Shown one piece after another: positions 53,812 to 63,209 of a stretch of DNA of 64,000 nucleotides. The DNA lies in assembly GCA_019753405.1 (NCBI GenBank), contig JAIKLF010000001.1:438789-502788 (forward strand), read 5' to 3'. The notes below the pieces were generated by a model that saw only the letters and a list, made by a program, of their open reading frames with translations, made no database searches and had not been told where the DNA came from. The translations under genes were made by a program, and so were the position numbers. This DNA is from Murdochiella sp. Marseille-P8839. GTDB lineage: Bacteria; Bacillota; Clostridia; Tissierellales; Peptoniphilaceae. Every line of letters starts with the position of its first letter. The stretch's first letter is position 1.

Positions 53812-56283
53812 ATGAAACAAATAAATCGACAAGAGATCATACAGCGTTTGCAATCCTGGTTGACGACGAGTCTGTTTGCTGTCGTGGTCAGCCATTTTAC
53901 GTTGCTACTGCTTGGACAACAGGATAGTGCCTTACTGACGAAAAGTTTTCTTTATCTCGGCCTGGTTTTGGTGATGATTCTCGCTCTGCATTTCTGGAAG
54001 ATCACGCTGGGAACAGTGGGCGTGCTGGCGGTCATTATCGCCGGGCAAGTGCTTTTTCATCAGTCGCTATCTCTTCCCGTATTGAGCGCAGAATGGTGGA
54101 TGGACGTCTTGCGCGGAGGAAAAGAGGCGATTCGTTGGGCGGTTACACTGAATGCCGAAAAAGGCCCCATGCCTGCTCTTTTTCCATCGGTGTTCGCCAT
54201 CCTGGTTGCATTTATATCCGTACTGTCCAATTGGGCACTCCCGATTCCGATTCTGAATATGTTTTTCCTGATAGCGCCCCTTTTTTACCTCGATGATCTC
54301 ACAAATGACCCGTTTTGGCTCTTGTGGTTGATGGCTGGTTTATTTTGTGTATATGCGTCTTATGCGTTTCGTCAGGACCCGCAACGTCGCGATCAACGGC
54401 CTCCGTTACTCTTTGCTGCCGTATTGCTCGGCGCTACTATGGCCTTGCAGCTTATTTTTCCACCGGAGTTGTTTTTTCATGAGTCCATTTCGCAACGCCT
54501 TCGTCAAATGATGCCTGCGCAAACTGGAACGGAAATATCCACGTTCTCTTTGGCGGATCTCGGTTTTTATCCACAAGGAAAATTGCGTATTGGCGGACCT
54601 GTTGTGCTGAAGGATGCGCCCTACATGACTATCCATGCGGAAGCGCCCGCTTTTTACCTGCGCGGTTCCTCTTTTGACGCTTTTGACGGAAAGAGCTGGT
54701 CGCTATCTGCGCCGCAGACTCTATTGCCGCTGCATTTTTCCGAACACTACTATGATGAATTTGATACCCAACAGGCAAAAACCTTTTGGTTTGCAGATGT
54801 CGCATCAAGGGATACCGCCATTCAAACGGGACTATTTCGTCCCACCTTATACTATTTGAGGACCGAAAATCCCACGCGCATCGTTTTTCATGGGGGAAAG
54901 CCGGCATCGGTTGTCCATCTAAAAGCTAAGCCGCCCGTCGGAACCGATACACAAGAGCTGTTAAAGAAGTACAATGCGGGCACAGCGTTTTTTTACAGTC
55001 CTTCCGGAATGATTGCCAGTGCTACCGACTATAATGACCACGGTATTGTCAATCTCGACTTTGTGCCGTTAGTGGCTAATTATTGGAAAGGACAGATCCA
55101 GGAGAGTATCAACCCTGCAAAAGGGAAGGGAAAAGAAAAGTACCGTGAGCTTGTGCGTTCACGTGATCCGGAATTAGCAACAATACTATACGACAACCAG
55201 CAAAAAGATTTTCCTACGCTTATCCAGCAAATGCGCGCACACTTTGAAGCAAATTATCGATATCGCTTGGATGTAGACGAAATCGATGATCAAACCGGAT
55301 TCCTTGACTATTTTTTAACAAATAAAGAAGGTTACTGTGTATACTTTGCAACGGCGTACAGTGTATTGCTTCGTGATATCGGATACAGCACGCGCTATGC
55401 GGAAGGTTTCATCATTCCACAAGCGAAAGAAACTACCACAAAAATTACCTCACGCCAAATCACAGCAAAACAAGCCCATGCTTGGACGGAAATCTATTTG
55501 AATTCCATGGGCTGGGTCCCGGTTGAAGCCACACCTTCGTCTCATGTGGCAGAAATCAGCGGTTTGGATAAAAATTCCGCTCAACAGGCGCCGCCTGAAT
55601 TCGTTCCGCCGACCGAATTGGATGTCATGCAACCGCAGAATTCTTCATCGGAAAATACGGAGGAAAGCTCCTCTGTGGAATCTTCTTCCGAAGCGTCTTC
55701 TTCGGAAAATGCCTCAATGTCGTCTTCATCGGCTGAAGAGAAAGAGAAATCCGAGGAACAGGAGATGTCATCCGTTGGATCGGACAATGGCAAGGCCACA
55801 GAATCGTCTACAAGCGATGAAAAAAGCAAATCAGGCATCATTCTATCTGTTTTAGCTATAATCGCCGTATTCGCGCTTCTCGTCGCAATACGAGCGGTTC
55901 GTCGATATGAGGCTTGGAAAAAGCGTTTGAATGATCATGAATTGGCCTTAGCCGGCCAAAATCCGTCCGAACGCTTTGCCATCGTCTGGTGGCACATTCA
56001 TCGTCTGGCAAAACAAAATGGTATTTTACTTGCGCCAAACGATACCTTGCGTGATCTGGTATTTGCGCTGATCAATATTCAGGATATGACGACCATAAAC
56101 GAAAAGGAATGGATAGCAACTCTTGAAGCGATTCGCTTTGGACATCAGGAGCCCGATGAAGAGGTCTTGCGAACGTTGCATCAGGCATACGTGGTGTTAA
56201 CAAAGAACTATAAAGCGAATTGTTCCAGATGGAAATGGTTCGTCAACGATGTCTGGTCGATAAAAGGGAAACCGTGGAAATAA
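53812..56283 (+). CDS. TgpA-like membrane transglutaminase/protease
   Basis: An 823-residue protein. About seven N-terminal membrane segments are followed by an extracytoplasmic transglutaminase-like domain, with the catalytic Cys in KEGYCVYFATAYSVLLRDIG, His in AHAWTEIYL and Asp/Glu after (GWVPVEATP). A Ser/Glu-rich stalk (about residues 605-665), one further membrane segment (GIILSVLAIIAVFALLVAI) and a DUF4129-like cytosolic end complete it. It matches TgpA/YebA proteins. The substrate is unknown, probably envelope proteins or peptidoglycan peptides. Confidence 0.9.
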   Translation: MKQINRQEIIQRLQSWLTTSLFAVVVSHFTLLLLGQQDSALLTKSFLYLGLVLVMILALHFWKITLGTVGVLAVIIAGQVLFHQSLSLPVLSAEWWMDVLRGGKEAIRWAVTLNAEKGPMPALFPSVFAILVAFISVLSNWALPIPILNMFFLIAPLFYLDDLTNDPFWLLWLMAGLFCVYASYAFRQDPQRRDQRPPLLFAAVLLGATMALQLIFPPELFFHESISQRLRQMMPAQTGTEISTFSLADLGFYPQGKLRIGGPVVLKDAPYMTIHAEAPAFYLRGSSFDAFDGKSWSLSAPQTLLPLHFSEHYYDEFDTQQAKTFWFADVASRDTAIQTGLFRPTLYYLRTENPTRIVFHGGKPASVVHLKAKPPVGTDTQELLKKYNAGTAFFYSPSGMIASATDYNDHGIVNLDFVPLVANYWKGQIQESINPAKGKGKEKYRELVRSRDPELATILYDNQQKDFPTLIQQMRAHFEANYRYRLDVDEIDDQTGFLDYFLTNKEGYCVYFATAYSVLLRDIGYSTRYAEGFIIPQAKETTTKITSRQITAKQAHAWTEIYLNSMGWVPVEATPSSHVAEISGLDKNSAQQAPPEFVPPTELDVMQPQNSSSENTEESSSVESSSEASSSENASMSSSSAEEKEKSEEQEMSSVGSDNGKATESSTSDEKSKSGIILSVLAIIAVFALLVAIRAVRRYEAWKKRLNDHELALAGQNPSERFAIVWWHIHRLAKQNGILLAPNDTLRDLVFALINIQDMTTINEKEWIATLEAIRFGHQEPDEEVLRTLHQAYVVLTKNYKANCSRWKWFVNDVWSIKGKPWK

Positions 56284-56348
56284 ACAGAGAAATAAATGGA
56301 TGTAGCCTCGCGATAGACTGTCACGACACAAAATTAAATAAAGAATGG

Positions 56349-56390
56349 ATGGAGACGTGGAAATATGGCGTCTCCATTATTTATTTGTTC
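56349..56390 (+). terminator. Terminator after the transglutaminase gene
   Basis: ATGGAGACG (56349-56357) pairs with CGTCTCCAT (56369-56377), 11-base loop, then TATTTATTTGTT. Plus-strand operon end. Confidence 0.7.
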
Positions 56391-56431
56391 TTCTGAGCGC
56401 AACCTATGTGTTTTTCCAATGCGCCCTCGTT

Positions 56432-56457
56432 TGTCACAAAATATTGATTTTGTGACA
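56432..56457. repeat. Orphan 11-bp inverted repeat between convergent genes
   Basis: TGTCACAAAAT (56432-56442) and ATTTTGTGACA (56447-56457) with a 4-base loop. No T-run follows and no gene starts nearby, so a plain terminator or operator is not obvious. Confidence 0.5.
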
Positions 56458-56488
56458 TAAAATACATTTCAGAAAACGGACTGTATAA

Positions 56489-56525
56489 GAAAAAGAGGAA
56501 CCCGGCAACTTTCGTTACCGGGCTC
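56489..56525 (-). terminator. Terminator of the M14 carboxypeptidase gene
   Basis: On the minus strand GAGCCCGGTAAC (56525-56514) pairs with GTTGCCGGGTTC (56509-56498), two G-U pairs, GAAA tetraloop, then CTCTTTTTCTT. Confidence 0.85.
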
Positions 56526-56578
56526 CCCCTTTCAGCGCATAGTAAAGCGCTTCGTTTGTTTCATTTATACCATTAGAA

Positions 56579-59500
56579 CTAACGCGCGTTTTCTTCTTTG
56601 CGCGTACGTTTGATGGTTACCACGTATAACATTCCCGCAACCATACCGATGAATACGGTCGTCTGGATACCGATATCCGACGTCTTCGGTGCAACGGTCG
56701 CTTTCGGCGTTGTTGCCACCTTATCCGTCTTACCGGCTTGTCCGTTCGACGCGATCTTCAGATTGGTATTGAGCAGGTGCTGCGCATAAATGGAGGTCGA
56801 CAGATAGCGATAATCATCCTGCTGATGCGCTTTATTCGTCAACGTATTAGCAAAGAGACGCATCATTTTTCCGTCTTTTTCCAGCACAACGGCTTGAATG
56901 CTGCCTTTGTAATCTTTCATGTACTCTTCGGTCATGAAGCCTTCCAGCGGCATCTCCTCTTTCATGGTGCGAACAATGATGCGCGATCCGTCCGGTGCTT
57001 CCAGGAAATAATCGCCGCCGAAACCATACATGATATGGTCGCCTTCCTGTACGTAGGTTGCCGTTGCCAGATCTTCTGTCGGGAATTCGACTTTGCTCAG
57101 TGCGTCAAAGCCCTTCCAATCTTCATCAAGACGGAACTTAAGGTCCGCCAATCCGGAATCTTTTACAAACTGCAACGCATCCGACGAGTAACCGATGTAC
57201 GGTGTACCCTTTTTAATCTGTGCGGCAACATCGTCGCTGTTATACGGATACTGTCCACCGACAATGCCGGTAGCCTTATCCAGGGTATCGGTCAGACCGA
57301 ATCCCATCTGTTTCGCGAGCGCGAAGAAATCCCAGTTTCCGCTGGTATTGAGGCGGTTTCTGTACCCTACCATACCTACCGGATTACCTTGTTGATCCAA
57401 GGTCTGCACGTTATCATAGGCCTTTGGAACAAAGAGACGGATATCCGTATTGATAAGACGACCTTGTGGAACATCTCCTTGGCGGACAACATCCAATACG
57501 AAGCGATCTTTTACGCTGTCAAGCGTCTTTGATGTGGTGGCAAAGCTGCCCTTCCACTTACCATCCGTAATGAGGGCAATGTCGCCCTTGCTCGCCAATA
57601 TCGCATTGACGGCGCGAACCGCTTCCAGCGAGTTGTTCTTGATGATGCTGACATCACCTTTTCCTTCAATGACGGTACGCGGCATCGGTGCAGTAGTGAT
57701 CGGTGCCATCGCTCCCTTGAAGACGTCGGCTTTGCGAATCGTATCCATCGAGAATCCGCGCAAAGCGGAGAAGTTTGTTACCGGCTCGGAATAAAGTGAG
57801 CCTTCCGTCCAGTCCGAAATCACCATGTTGGGATAAAGAACCTGGTTAGCCATATTGCGTTTTACCTGACGCATAGCGACGATGACCGAGCCTTGTTTGT
57901 AGACTTTGTCCCCCACCTTTACGTCTTTGGTTAACTGATTTACCTGAACATCGTTGTGAAGCAGAAGCGAGATGGTTTCCTGCGCTGCTTTACGATCCTG
58001 TTGATTCTTCGCATCCATCGGAATGACATAATATTCCGGGAAGAAGTTCTTGTTCTCGTTGTTATTCGGACGGAAGACATCGGCATTCGCGCCCAAATTA
58101 TCATGCTGATCGACATAATACGGACGAATGGTATCCGCATCAATGTTTTCCACACCGCGCACATAACGGAGAAGCTGATTGCCGAACATGCGGTCACGGT
58201 TCTTCAGAACAAAGTCAGCATTACCGATGCAACCGTATTGTAATGCGCGTACGCCATCCGCATGACCATAAGCGGATTCAACCGTAAAGGCGTTGGTGCC
58301 GTGCATCATGGCATACTGCGGAGTGTAGCTGGACGACATATCATCAAACGGATATTGCCAGAAGGTTGTTCCGTCTTCCTGTTTAAGTAGATAGTCTCTT
58401 AGCGGAATCTTGGCACTATTCATGGTCTTGTTGTTCGACACGGAAGCGGCCGCAAAGGCCTCGCCCTGTTCCATAGCGGTATCGATAAAGAGATCATACT
58501 CATTGTTCGGATCATGGGTCGGGCTGCACGGTTCAATCTGATAGTACTGATAGTAACCGTGGAATTCATGCAGCGTCAGCGGGTTCCACTGGCTGATGAG
58601 TCTTGCCATCGCCTTCGTCTCCGGCTGTGTCTGATACGTATTATCGCGGTTCAGATCGAAGCCGTTGCCGTTGGTACGGGAGTTGACCGTACGGGCATCC
58701 ACGTTTTCCGACGGAACAAGGATGAAAAACATTTTCTTCAGGATCTGACGCGGATCGAATTGGCGAATTTCGCTGTTATAGTAGCGTTCGAAATCTTCCT
58801 CGCTCAAATCGGCAGAAGCATCAATGCCGCCATCGTAATTGCTTCCATTGCTCATGCCGCCGTTTCCGCGGATATAGCCGATGCCGCTGACCTTATCTTC
58901 GATCAGCTTCGACCATACCGCTCCGTCCTTCTCCATTTCAATGGCAAGTTCTTTCTTGCCTTCTTCCGTGAGGCCGGTAATGGTACGGTAGTCAACCACT
59001 TTATTGCGTGTCAGGTTGCGCATAAATTCCATGACGGCGTCCACACCGACGATTTCATCGGCATGAATATTGGAGTACATGACCGGCACCTTATATTCCA
59101 AGGTCCCGTCGCGCAATTCCTTTAATACCGCTTGCGGATCTTCCTGAATGCGCTTCTTCAACTTCTGATAGTTCACCAGATCGTCTTCCGATTCGGAAAC
59201 AAAAACGGCACGCATCGGGCGATCTTGGGCTGATTTGCCCATATCCACGACTTTGGCGAAAATGCCGTTTTCTTTTGCTTCTTCTACGGCTTTGGGCAGC
59301 TCTTCATTCACTTCTTCTTGTGAACGAAAAACGTCATAGGGACGAAAATCAAGTTCCTGGCTGGTCACGGCTTTGTCATCCATGATCAGGGACAGGTGAT
59401 ATTTTCCCCAATAGTCCATCATCGCGGAACGCACAACAGCACGGTCGCGAATATCGATACCATCGAAACCGAAGAGCTTTTCGTTTTTAAAGGTCAGTAC

Positions 59501-60223
59501 GATGCTCGGCTTGCCGTCAATAGTCTTCACTTCCGTCGTGACGTCCTTAAATAGAGGAACCGACGGAAATTCTTCATTTGTGCGCTTATGTTTGGTATGT
59601 ACGGTTTTCCAGTCTTCGAGGCGTGCGCCCAAATACTGGTTCGGGAAAAGTGCCCAGTCATTCGGTGCTTCTTCTTTGGCGCGTGCCAACGTCCACTGAA
59701 TCTTTGCCTGTTTCAGCTCGTCTTCCGTCAGGTTATCAAAGGAAACGACGGCTTGAAACGCGCGTTCTTCAGTCATGGAGATCTTTACATCCGTTGCACC
59801 GTCCGCATCCTCATCCGTCCGAACAATGGACATGTGTGTCCCCTGCGTGTTTTGGGGGGCAATGAGAGGCGGTTCAACCTCATCGGACTTGGTCACCGCC
59901 GGTGCGGTATCGGTTGCAGGCGCTGTGGCGCTATTACCGCCACGTTGTTGTACATTTCCCTCCCCCACGTCTTCGGCTTCGCCTGGCAACTGAACGGAAA
60001 GAGATCCGTTCCGGCGTTGGGCGGCTTCGTCTTGCGCGTCATTCATCGGTTCTTCGACAACATCCAGGATGCCGTCCGCAAAATGTTTGTTTCCTTGTTC
60101 TGCTTCCGTCAACTGGATCGACGTCGAGTCGTTTTCCGCAGCCATAGCCGGCGGCGAAAATACGCTTAGACTGAGCGCCAGACTTAGACTGAGCATCATC
60201 GGAATGCGCTTACGTAAAGCCAT
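56579..60223 (-). CDS. Large exported M14-family zinc carboxypeptidase with APKTSD sorting-like end
   Basis: A 1214-residue exported metallopeptidase. Residues 1-29 form a signal peptide, then a low-complexity acidic region to about 120. The M14 zinc ligands are H387 and E390 (NIHADE) and a His near 552 (TLHEFHG), with RTNGNGFDLNRD and the catalytic Glu near 649 (FTVESAYGH). From about 700 to 1150 lies a region I do not recognise, possibly further beta domains. The tail has APKTSD at 1178-1183, a hydrophobic stretch and KRTRKEENAR, so it is probably wall-anchored. It likely trims peptides or muropeptides outside the cell. GGAGTG precedes the ATG. Confidence 0.88.
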   Translation of the reverse strand: MALRKRIPMMLSLSLALSLSVFSPPAMAAENDSTSIQLTEAEQGNKHFADGILDVVEEPMNDAQDEAAQRRNGSLSVQLPGEAEDVGEGNVQQRGGNSATAPATDTAPAVTKSDEVEPPLIAPQNTQGTHMSIVRTDEDADGATDVKISMTEERAFQAVVSFDNLTEDELKQAKIQWTLARAKEEAPNDWALFPNQYLGARLEDWKTVHTKHKRTNEEFPSVPLFKDVTTEVKTIDGKPSIVLTFKNEKLFGFDGIDIRDRAVVRSAMMDYWGKYHLSLIMDDKAVTSQELDFRPYDVFRSQEEVNEELPKAVEEAKENGIFAKVVDMGKSAQDRPMRAVFVSESEDDLVNYQKLKKRIQEDPQAVLKELRDGTLEYKVPVMYSNIHADEIVGVDAVMEFMRNLTRNKVVDYRTITGLTEEGKKELAIEMEKDGAVWSKLIEDKVSGIGYIRGNGGMSNGSNYDGGIDASADLSEEDFERYYNSEIRQFDPRQILKKMFFILVPSENVDARTVNSRTNGNGFDLNRDNTYQTQPETKAMARLISQWNPLTLHEFHGYYQYYQIEPCSPTHDPNNEYDLFIDTAMEQGEAFAAASVSNNKTMNSAKIPLRDYLLKQEDGTTFWQYPFDDMSSSYTPQYAMMHGTNAFTVESAYGHADGVRALQYGCIGNADFVLKNRDRMFGNQLLRYVRGVENIDADTIRPYYVDQHDNLGANADVFRPNNNENKNFFPEYYVIPMDAKNQQDRKAAQETISLLLHNDVQVNQLTKDVKVGDKVYKQGSVIVAMRQVKRNMANQVLYPNMVISDWTEGSLYSEPVTNFSALRGFSMDTIRKADVFKGAMAPITTAPMPRTVIEGKGDVSIIKNNSLEAVRAVNAILASKGDIALITDGKWKGSFATTSKTLDSVKDRFVLDVVRQGDVPQGRLINTDIRLFVPKAYDNVQTLDQQGNPVGMVGYRNRLNTSGNWDFFALAKQMGFGLTDTLDKATGIVGGQYPYNSDDVAAQIKKGTPYIGYSSDALQFVKDSGLADLKFRLDEDWKGFDALSKVEFPTEDLATATYVQEGDHIMYGFGGDYFLEAPDGSRIIVRTMKEEMPLEGFMTEEYMKDYKGSIQAVVLEKDGKMMRLFANTLTNKAHQQDDYRYLSTSIYAQHLLNTNLKIASNGQAGKTDKVATTPKATVAPKTSDIGIQTTVFIGMVAGMLYVVTIKRTRKEENAR

Positions 60224-60327
60224 CTTTCACTCCTTTCTTCTGTTCGGGAAAAAGATTTCCTTTTCTTCTTTCTTCCCAGGGCAACAATGAACACAGAAAC
60301 CTTGCGGCGTCTGCTTTTACTCTACCC

Positions 60328-60366
60328 AAAAAAACAGCAGGAAAACGGTAATTTCCCTGCTGTTTA
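60328..60366 (-). terminator. Terminator after argF
   Basis: On the minus strand AAACAGCAGG-type arm pairs with CCTGCTGTTT around an about 14-base region with one bulge, ending in seven T (60334-60328). A second hairpin lies between it and the argF stop (about 60384-60423). Confidence 0.75.
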
Positions 60367-60426
60367 TTTATAGATTTTTTATTTTTATCGAAATCCCCGA
60401 CACAAACGGTCGAGGTGATTTCTGTG

Positions 60427-61431
60427 TTACTTCAAGGTGGCGAACATCACCGCTTTAATGGTGTGCATACGGTTTTCAGCCTGATCAAATACCTTCGAAT
60501 GTTTGCCCAAGAACACCTCGTCGTTCACTTCCATACCGTCAAGATCAAAGTCTTTGCCGAACTTTTCATTTACATCTACACCAATGGTGGTCTTCAGGTC
60601 ATGGAAGGACGGCAGGCAGTGTAGGAAGATGACATCTTCGGAAGCGTTGTCGATGACTTTCTGGTTGACCTTGTAGGGATAGAGCTGATGAATACGAGAT
60701 TCCCAAACTTCATCCGGTTCGCCCATGGAGACCCAGATGTCCGTATAGATGACATCGGCATCCTTCGTTCCTTCTTCAACGTCTTCCGTGAAACGGATCG
60801 TCGCACCGGATTCTTCCGCGAAACCTTCCGCCTTTTTAATGAGCTCTTTCGTCGGCATGAGTTCTTTCGGACCGCAACCGGTGAAGTTTACGCCCAATTT
60901 CGCGCAGGTAATCAACAGCGAATTGGAAACGTTGTTGCGGCAGTCGCCCATGAAGACGAAATTAATACCCTTCAAATAGCCGAAGTTTTCCTGAATGGTC
61001 AACATATCCGCAATCATTTGAGTCGGGTGGAACTCGTCGGTTAAACCGTTCCATACCGGAACACCAGAATCTTCAGCAAGGGTTTCCACCATTTTCTGAT
61101 CAAAACCGCGATATTCAATACCGTCATAGAAACGGCCCAAGACCTTAGCGGTATCCGAAATGGATTCCTTCTTGCCCATTTGGCTCGAACCCGGATCCAG
61201 ATAGGTTACGCCCATACCCAGGTCACGACCGGCAACTTCAAACGAGCAGCGAGTACGAGTGGAGGTTTTTTCGAACAGAAGAACGATGTTCTTTCCTTCG
61301 AGGTAGCGATGCGGTGTATGAGTCATCTTCAGATCTTTGAATTTCTGACCCAAGTCGATTAAATACTGAATTTCCGCCGGCGTATAGTCCGATAACGTGA
61401 GAAAACTTCTTCCTTGCAGATTGATTGGCAT
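60427..61431 (-). CDS. argF: Ornithine carbamoyltransferase
   Basis: OTCase makes citrulline from ornithine and carbamoyl phosphate. The carbamoyl-phosphate motif STRTRCSFE, the [12 protein letters not shown] ornithine region, and HCLPSFHD are present in 334 residues. It could act anabolically (ArgF) or catabolically in an arginine deiminase pathway (ArcB); no arcA, arcC, argG or argH is in the window, so which one is open. AAAGGAG precedes the ATG. argS follows upstream on the same strand. Confidence 0.93.
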   Translation of the reverse strand: MPINLQGRSFLTLSDYTPAEIQYLIDLGQKFKDLKMTHTPHRYLEGKNIVLLFEKTSTRTRCSFEVAGRDLGMGVTYLDPGSSQMGKKESISDTAKVLGRFYDGIEYRGFDQKMVETLAEDSGVPVWNGLTDEFHPTQMIADMLTIQENFGYLKGINFVFMGDCRNNVSNSLLITCAKLGVNFTGCGPKELMPTKELIKKAEGFAEESGATIRFTEDVEEGTKDADVIYTDIWVSMGEPDEVWESRIHQLYPYKVNQKVIDNASEDVIFLHCLPSFHDLKTTIGVDVNEKFGKDFDLDGMEVNDEVFLGKHSKVFDQAENRMHTIKAVMFATLK

Positions 61432-61468
61432 ACATAACTCCTTTTATCGTTGTAATGTTAGAACCGTC

Positions 61469-61493
61469 ATGCGTTTATAGTAGAAAAACGCAT
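61469..61493 (-). promoter_or_regulatory. Inverted repeat upstream of argF
   Basis: ATGCGTTT (61469-61476) and AAACGCAT (61486-61493) form an 8-bp inverted repeat with a 9-base spacer, 38 bases upstream of the argF start. It does not look like a classical ARG box (TnTGAATWWWWATTCAnA) and no T-run follows. Operator or processing hairpin; uncertain. Confidence 0.35.
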
Positions 61494-61506
61494 CAATCCT
61501 TTTATA

Positions 61507-63141
61507 TCACATCTTGTCCGGTGAAGATACACCGATCAGGTCTAAAGCGTTGTGTAATACGTTTTTTACCGCTAAAACCAGTCCGACACGCTCATTCGTT
61601 GCTTCCGGATCGTTTTCATCGACGACTTTTGTTTCCCCATAGAAGCTATGGAAAGCCGATGCGAATTGCATCAGGAAATTCGTCATCTTGTTCGGTTGAC
61701 GTAATTTTGCCGCTTCCGCTACAACATCCGGGAAGGAGTCCATGAGTTTAAGCAAGACAACTTCTTTGTCACTTGTTAAATGACTGTACGTATCCTGTTC
61801 ATGGAATTCGGGAGCACGCTCTAACAGGGCTGTTGCACGAGCATGGGCATACTGGATGTAATACACCGGATTCTCATTGGACGCTTTTTTCGCAAGTCCG
61901 ATATCGAAATCCATTTGCGCTTCCACAGCTCGGCTAATGAAGAAATAACGAGCAGCATCGACGCCGACTTCATCAATCAATTCACGAATCGTTACGGCGT
62001 TGCCGGAACGCTTCGACATCTTGACTTCTTCCCCATTTTCGACCAGATGGACCATCTGGATGATGTCCACTTCCAAATCGTCGCGCTCATAGCCGAAGGC
62101 CATCAATGCAGCCTTCATGCGATTAATATAACCATGATGATCCGCACCCCACAAGTTGACCAATTTGGTATATCCACGATCAAACTTGTACAGATGGTTT
62201 GCAATATCCGGGGTCATATACGTCAAAAGTCCGTTCGCTTTGCGTAGGACGCGATCTTTATCATCGCCCCAGCGCGTGGTTTCAAGCCACAATGCGCCGT
62301 CTTCTTCATAGACAATGCCAAGCGCCTTCATCTTTTCAATGGCCTCATCGACTTTTCCGGTGTCATAGAGCCACTGTTCACTCACCCAAGAGTCAAATTC
62401 GCAGCGGAAGTCACGCAATACATCCTCAATTTTCGCAAGCTCTTCTTTATAGCCTTTTTGTTTGAAAAACTCGGTACGACCTTCTTCTTTATCCAGCCAT
62501 ACATCACCATATTCTTTGGCCAAATTTTCACCGATTTGCTTCACATCATCGGCGTTATATCCATCTTCCGGAATGGCCACGTCACGCCCGAAATACTGTG
62601 CATAGCGCGCATATACCGACAAACCGAGATTGGTCATCTGGGCGCCGGCATCGTTAATATAGTATTCTCGAAGCACGTCATACCCACTGGCTTTCAGCAA
62701 ACGACAGATGACATCGCCCCAGACTGCACCACGCGCATGGCCAAGGTGCAAATCTCCCGTCGGGTTGGCGCTAACGTATTCCACCAAAATCGATAGACGT
62801 TTCCCACTGTAGTTTTGACCGTATTTTTCCCCTTGTTCCAAAACCTTATTAACAACCTGAGCCAAAGAATCTTTCTTTAAACGGAAATTTAAATAGCCGG
62901 GTCCGGCAACTTCTGCTGTTTCCAGTAAATCTGATTTCTTGAGGAGCAGCTCGGCCAGCTCTTCAGCGATCTGACGCGGAGCACGTCGTAATTGCTTGGC
63001 TAACTGCATGCAAACGGTGGTTGCATAATCACCAAAGTCCGTGTTGCGCGGTACTTCAATCGGAATCAAATCCAGCTTCAACGAATAGTGTTCTTCCAGA
63101 ACGTCGCTGATCAGTTTACTCAGTTTTTCTTCATTCGTCAT
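61507..63141 (-). CDS. argS: Arginyl-tRNA synthetase
   Basis: Class I ArgRS of 544 residues. The N-terminal Add-1 domain, the HIGH motif as HLGH (ANPTGDLHLGHARGA), the KMSKS-like KMSKRSGN, and the C-terminal DALR domain (YIQYAHARATALLERAPE) are present, ending in the usual GVSSPDKM. ATG 63141 follows AAAAGGCGG; an in-frame GTG at 63201 adds a basic non-conserved stretch and is rejected. It precedes argF with 75 bases between them. Confidence 0.96.
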   Translation of the reverse strand: MTNEEKLSKLISDVLEEHYSLKLDLIPIEVPRNTDFGDYATTVCMQLAKQLRRAPRQIAEELAELLLKKSDLLETAEVAGPGYLNFRLKKDSLAQVVNKVLEQGEKYGQNYSGKRLSILVEYVSANPTGDLHLGHARGAVWGDVICRLLKASGYDVLREYYINDAGAQMTNLGLSVYARYAQYFGRDVAIPEDGYNADDVKQIGENLAKEYGDVWLDKEEGRTEFFKQKGYKEELAKIEDVLRDFRCEFDSWVSEQWLYDTGKVDEAIEKMKALGIVYEEDGALWLETTRWGDDKDRVLRKANGLLTYMTPDIANHLYKFDRGYTKLVNLWGADHHGYINRMKAALMAFGYERDDLEVDIIQMVHLVENGEEVKMSKRSGNAVTIRELIDEVGVDAARYFFISRAVEAQMDFDIGLAKKASNENPVYYIQYAHARATALLERAPEFHEQDTYSHLTSDKEVVLLKLMDSFPDVVAEAAKLRQPNKMTNFLMQFASAFHSFYGETKVVDENDPEATNERVGLVLAVKNVLHNALDLIGVSSPDKM

Positions 63142-63209
63142 ATTTTTCCGCCTTTTCCTTTGCTTTTCTCTTTCCTTGTGAAGAGAATGAAACACTACCA
63201 CTAACGTAC

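Noticed and set aside
56738-57532. 264-residue open frame on the plus strand
   Set aside because: It is antisense to the M14 peptidase coding sequence, has no good ribosome site and no recognisable motif.
58514-59125. 203-residue open frame on the plus strand
   Set aside because: Antisense shadow of the M14 gene; composition follows the real gene.
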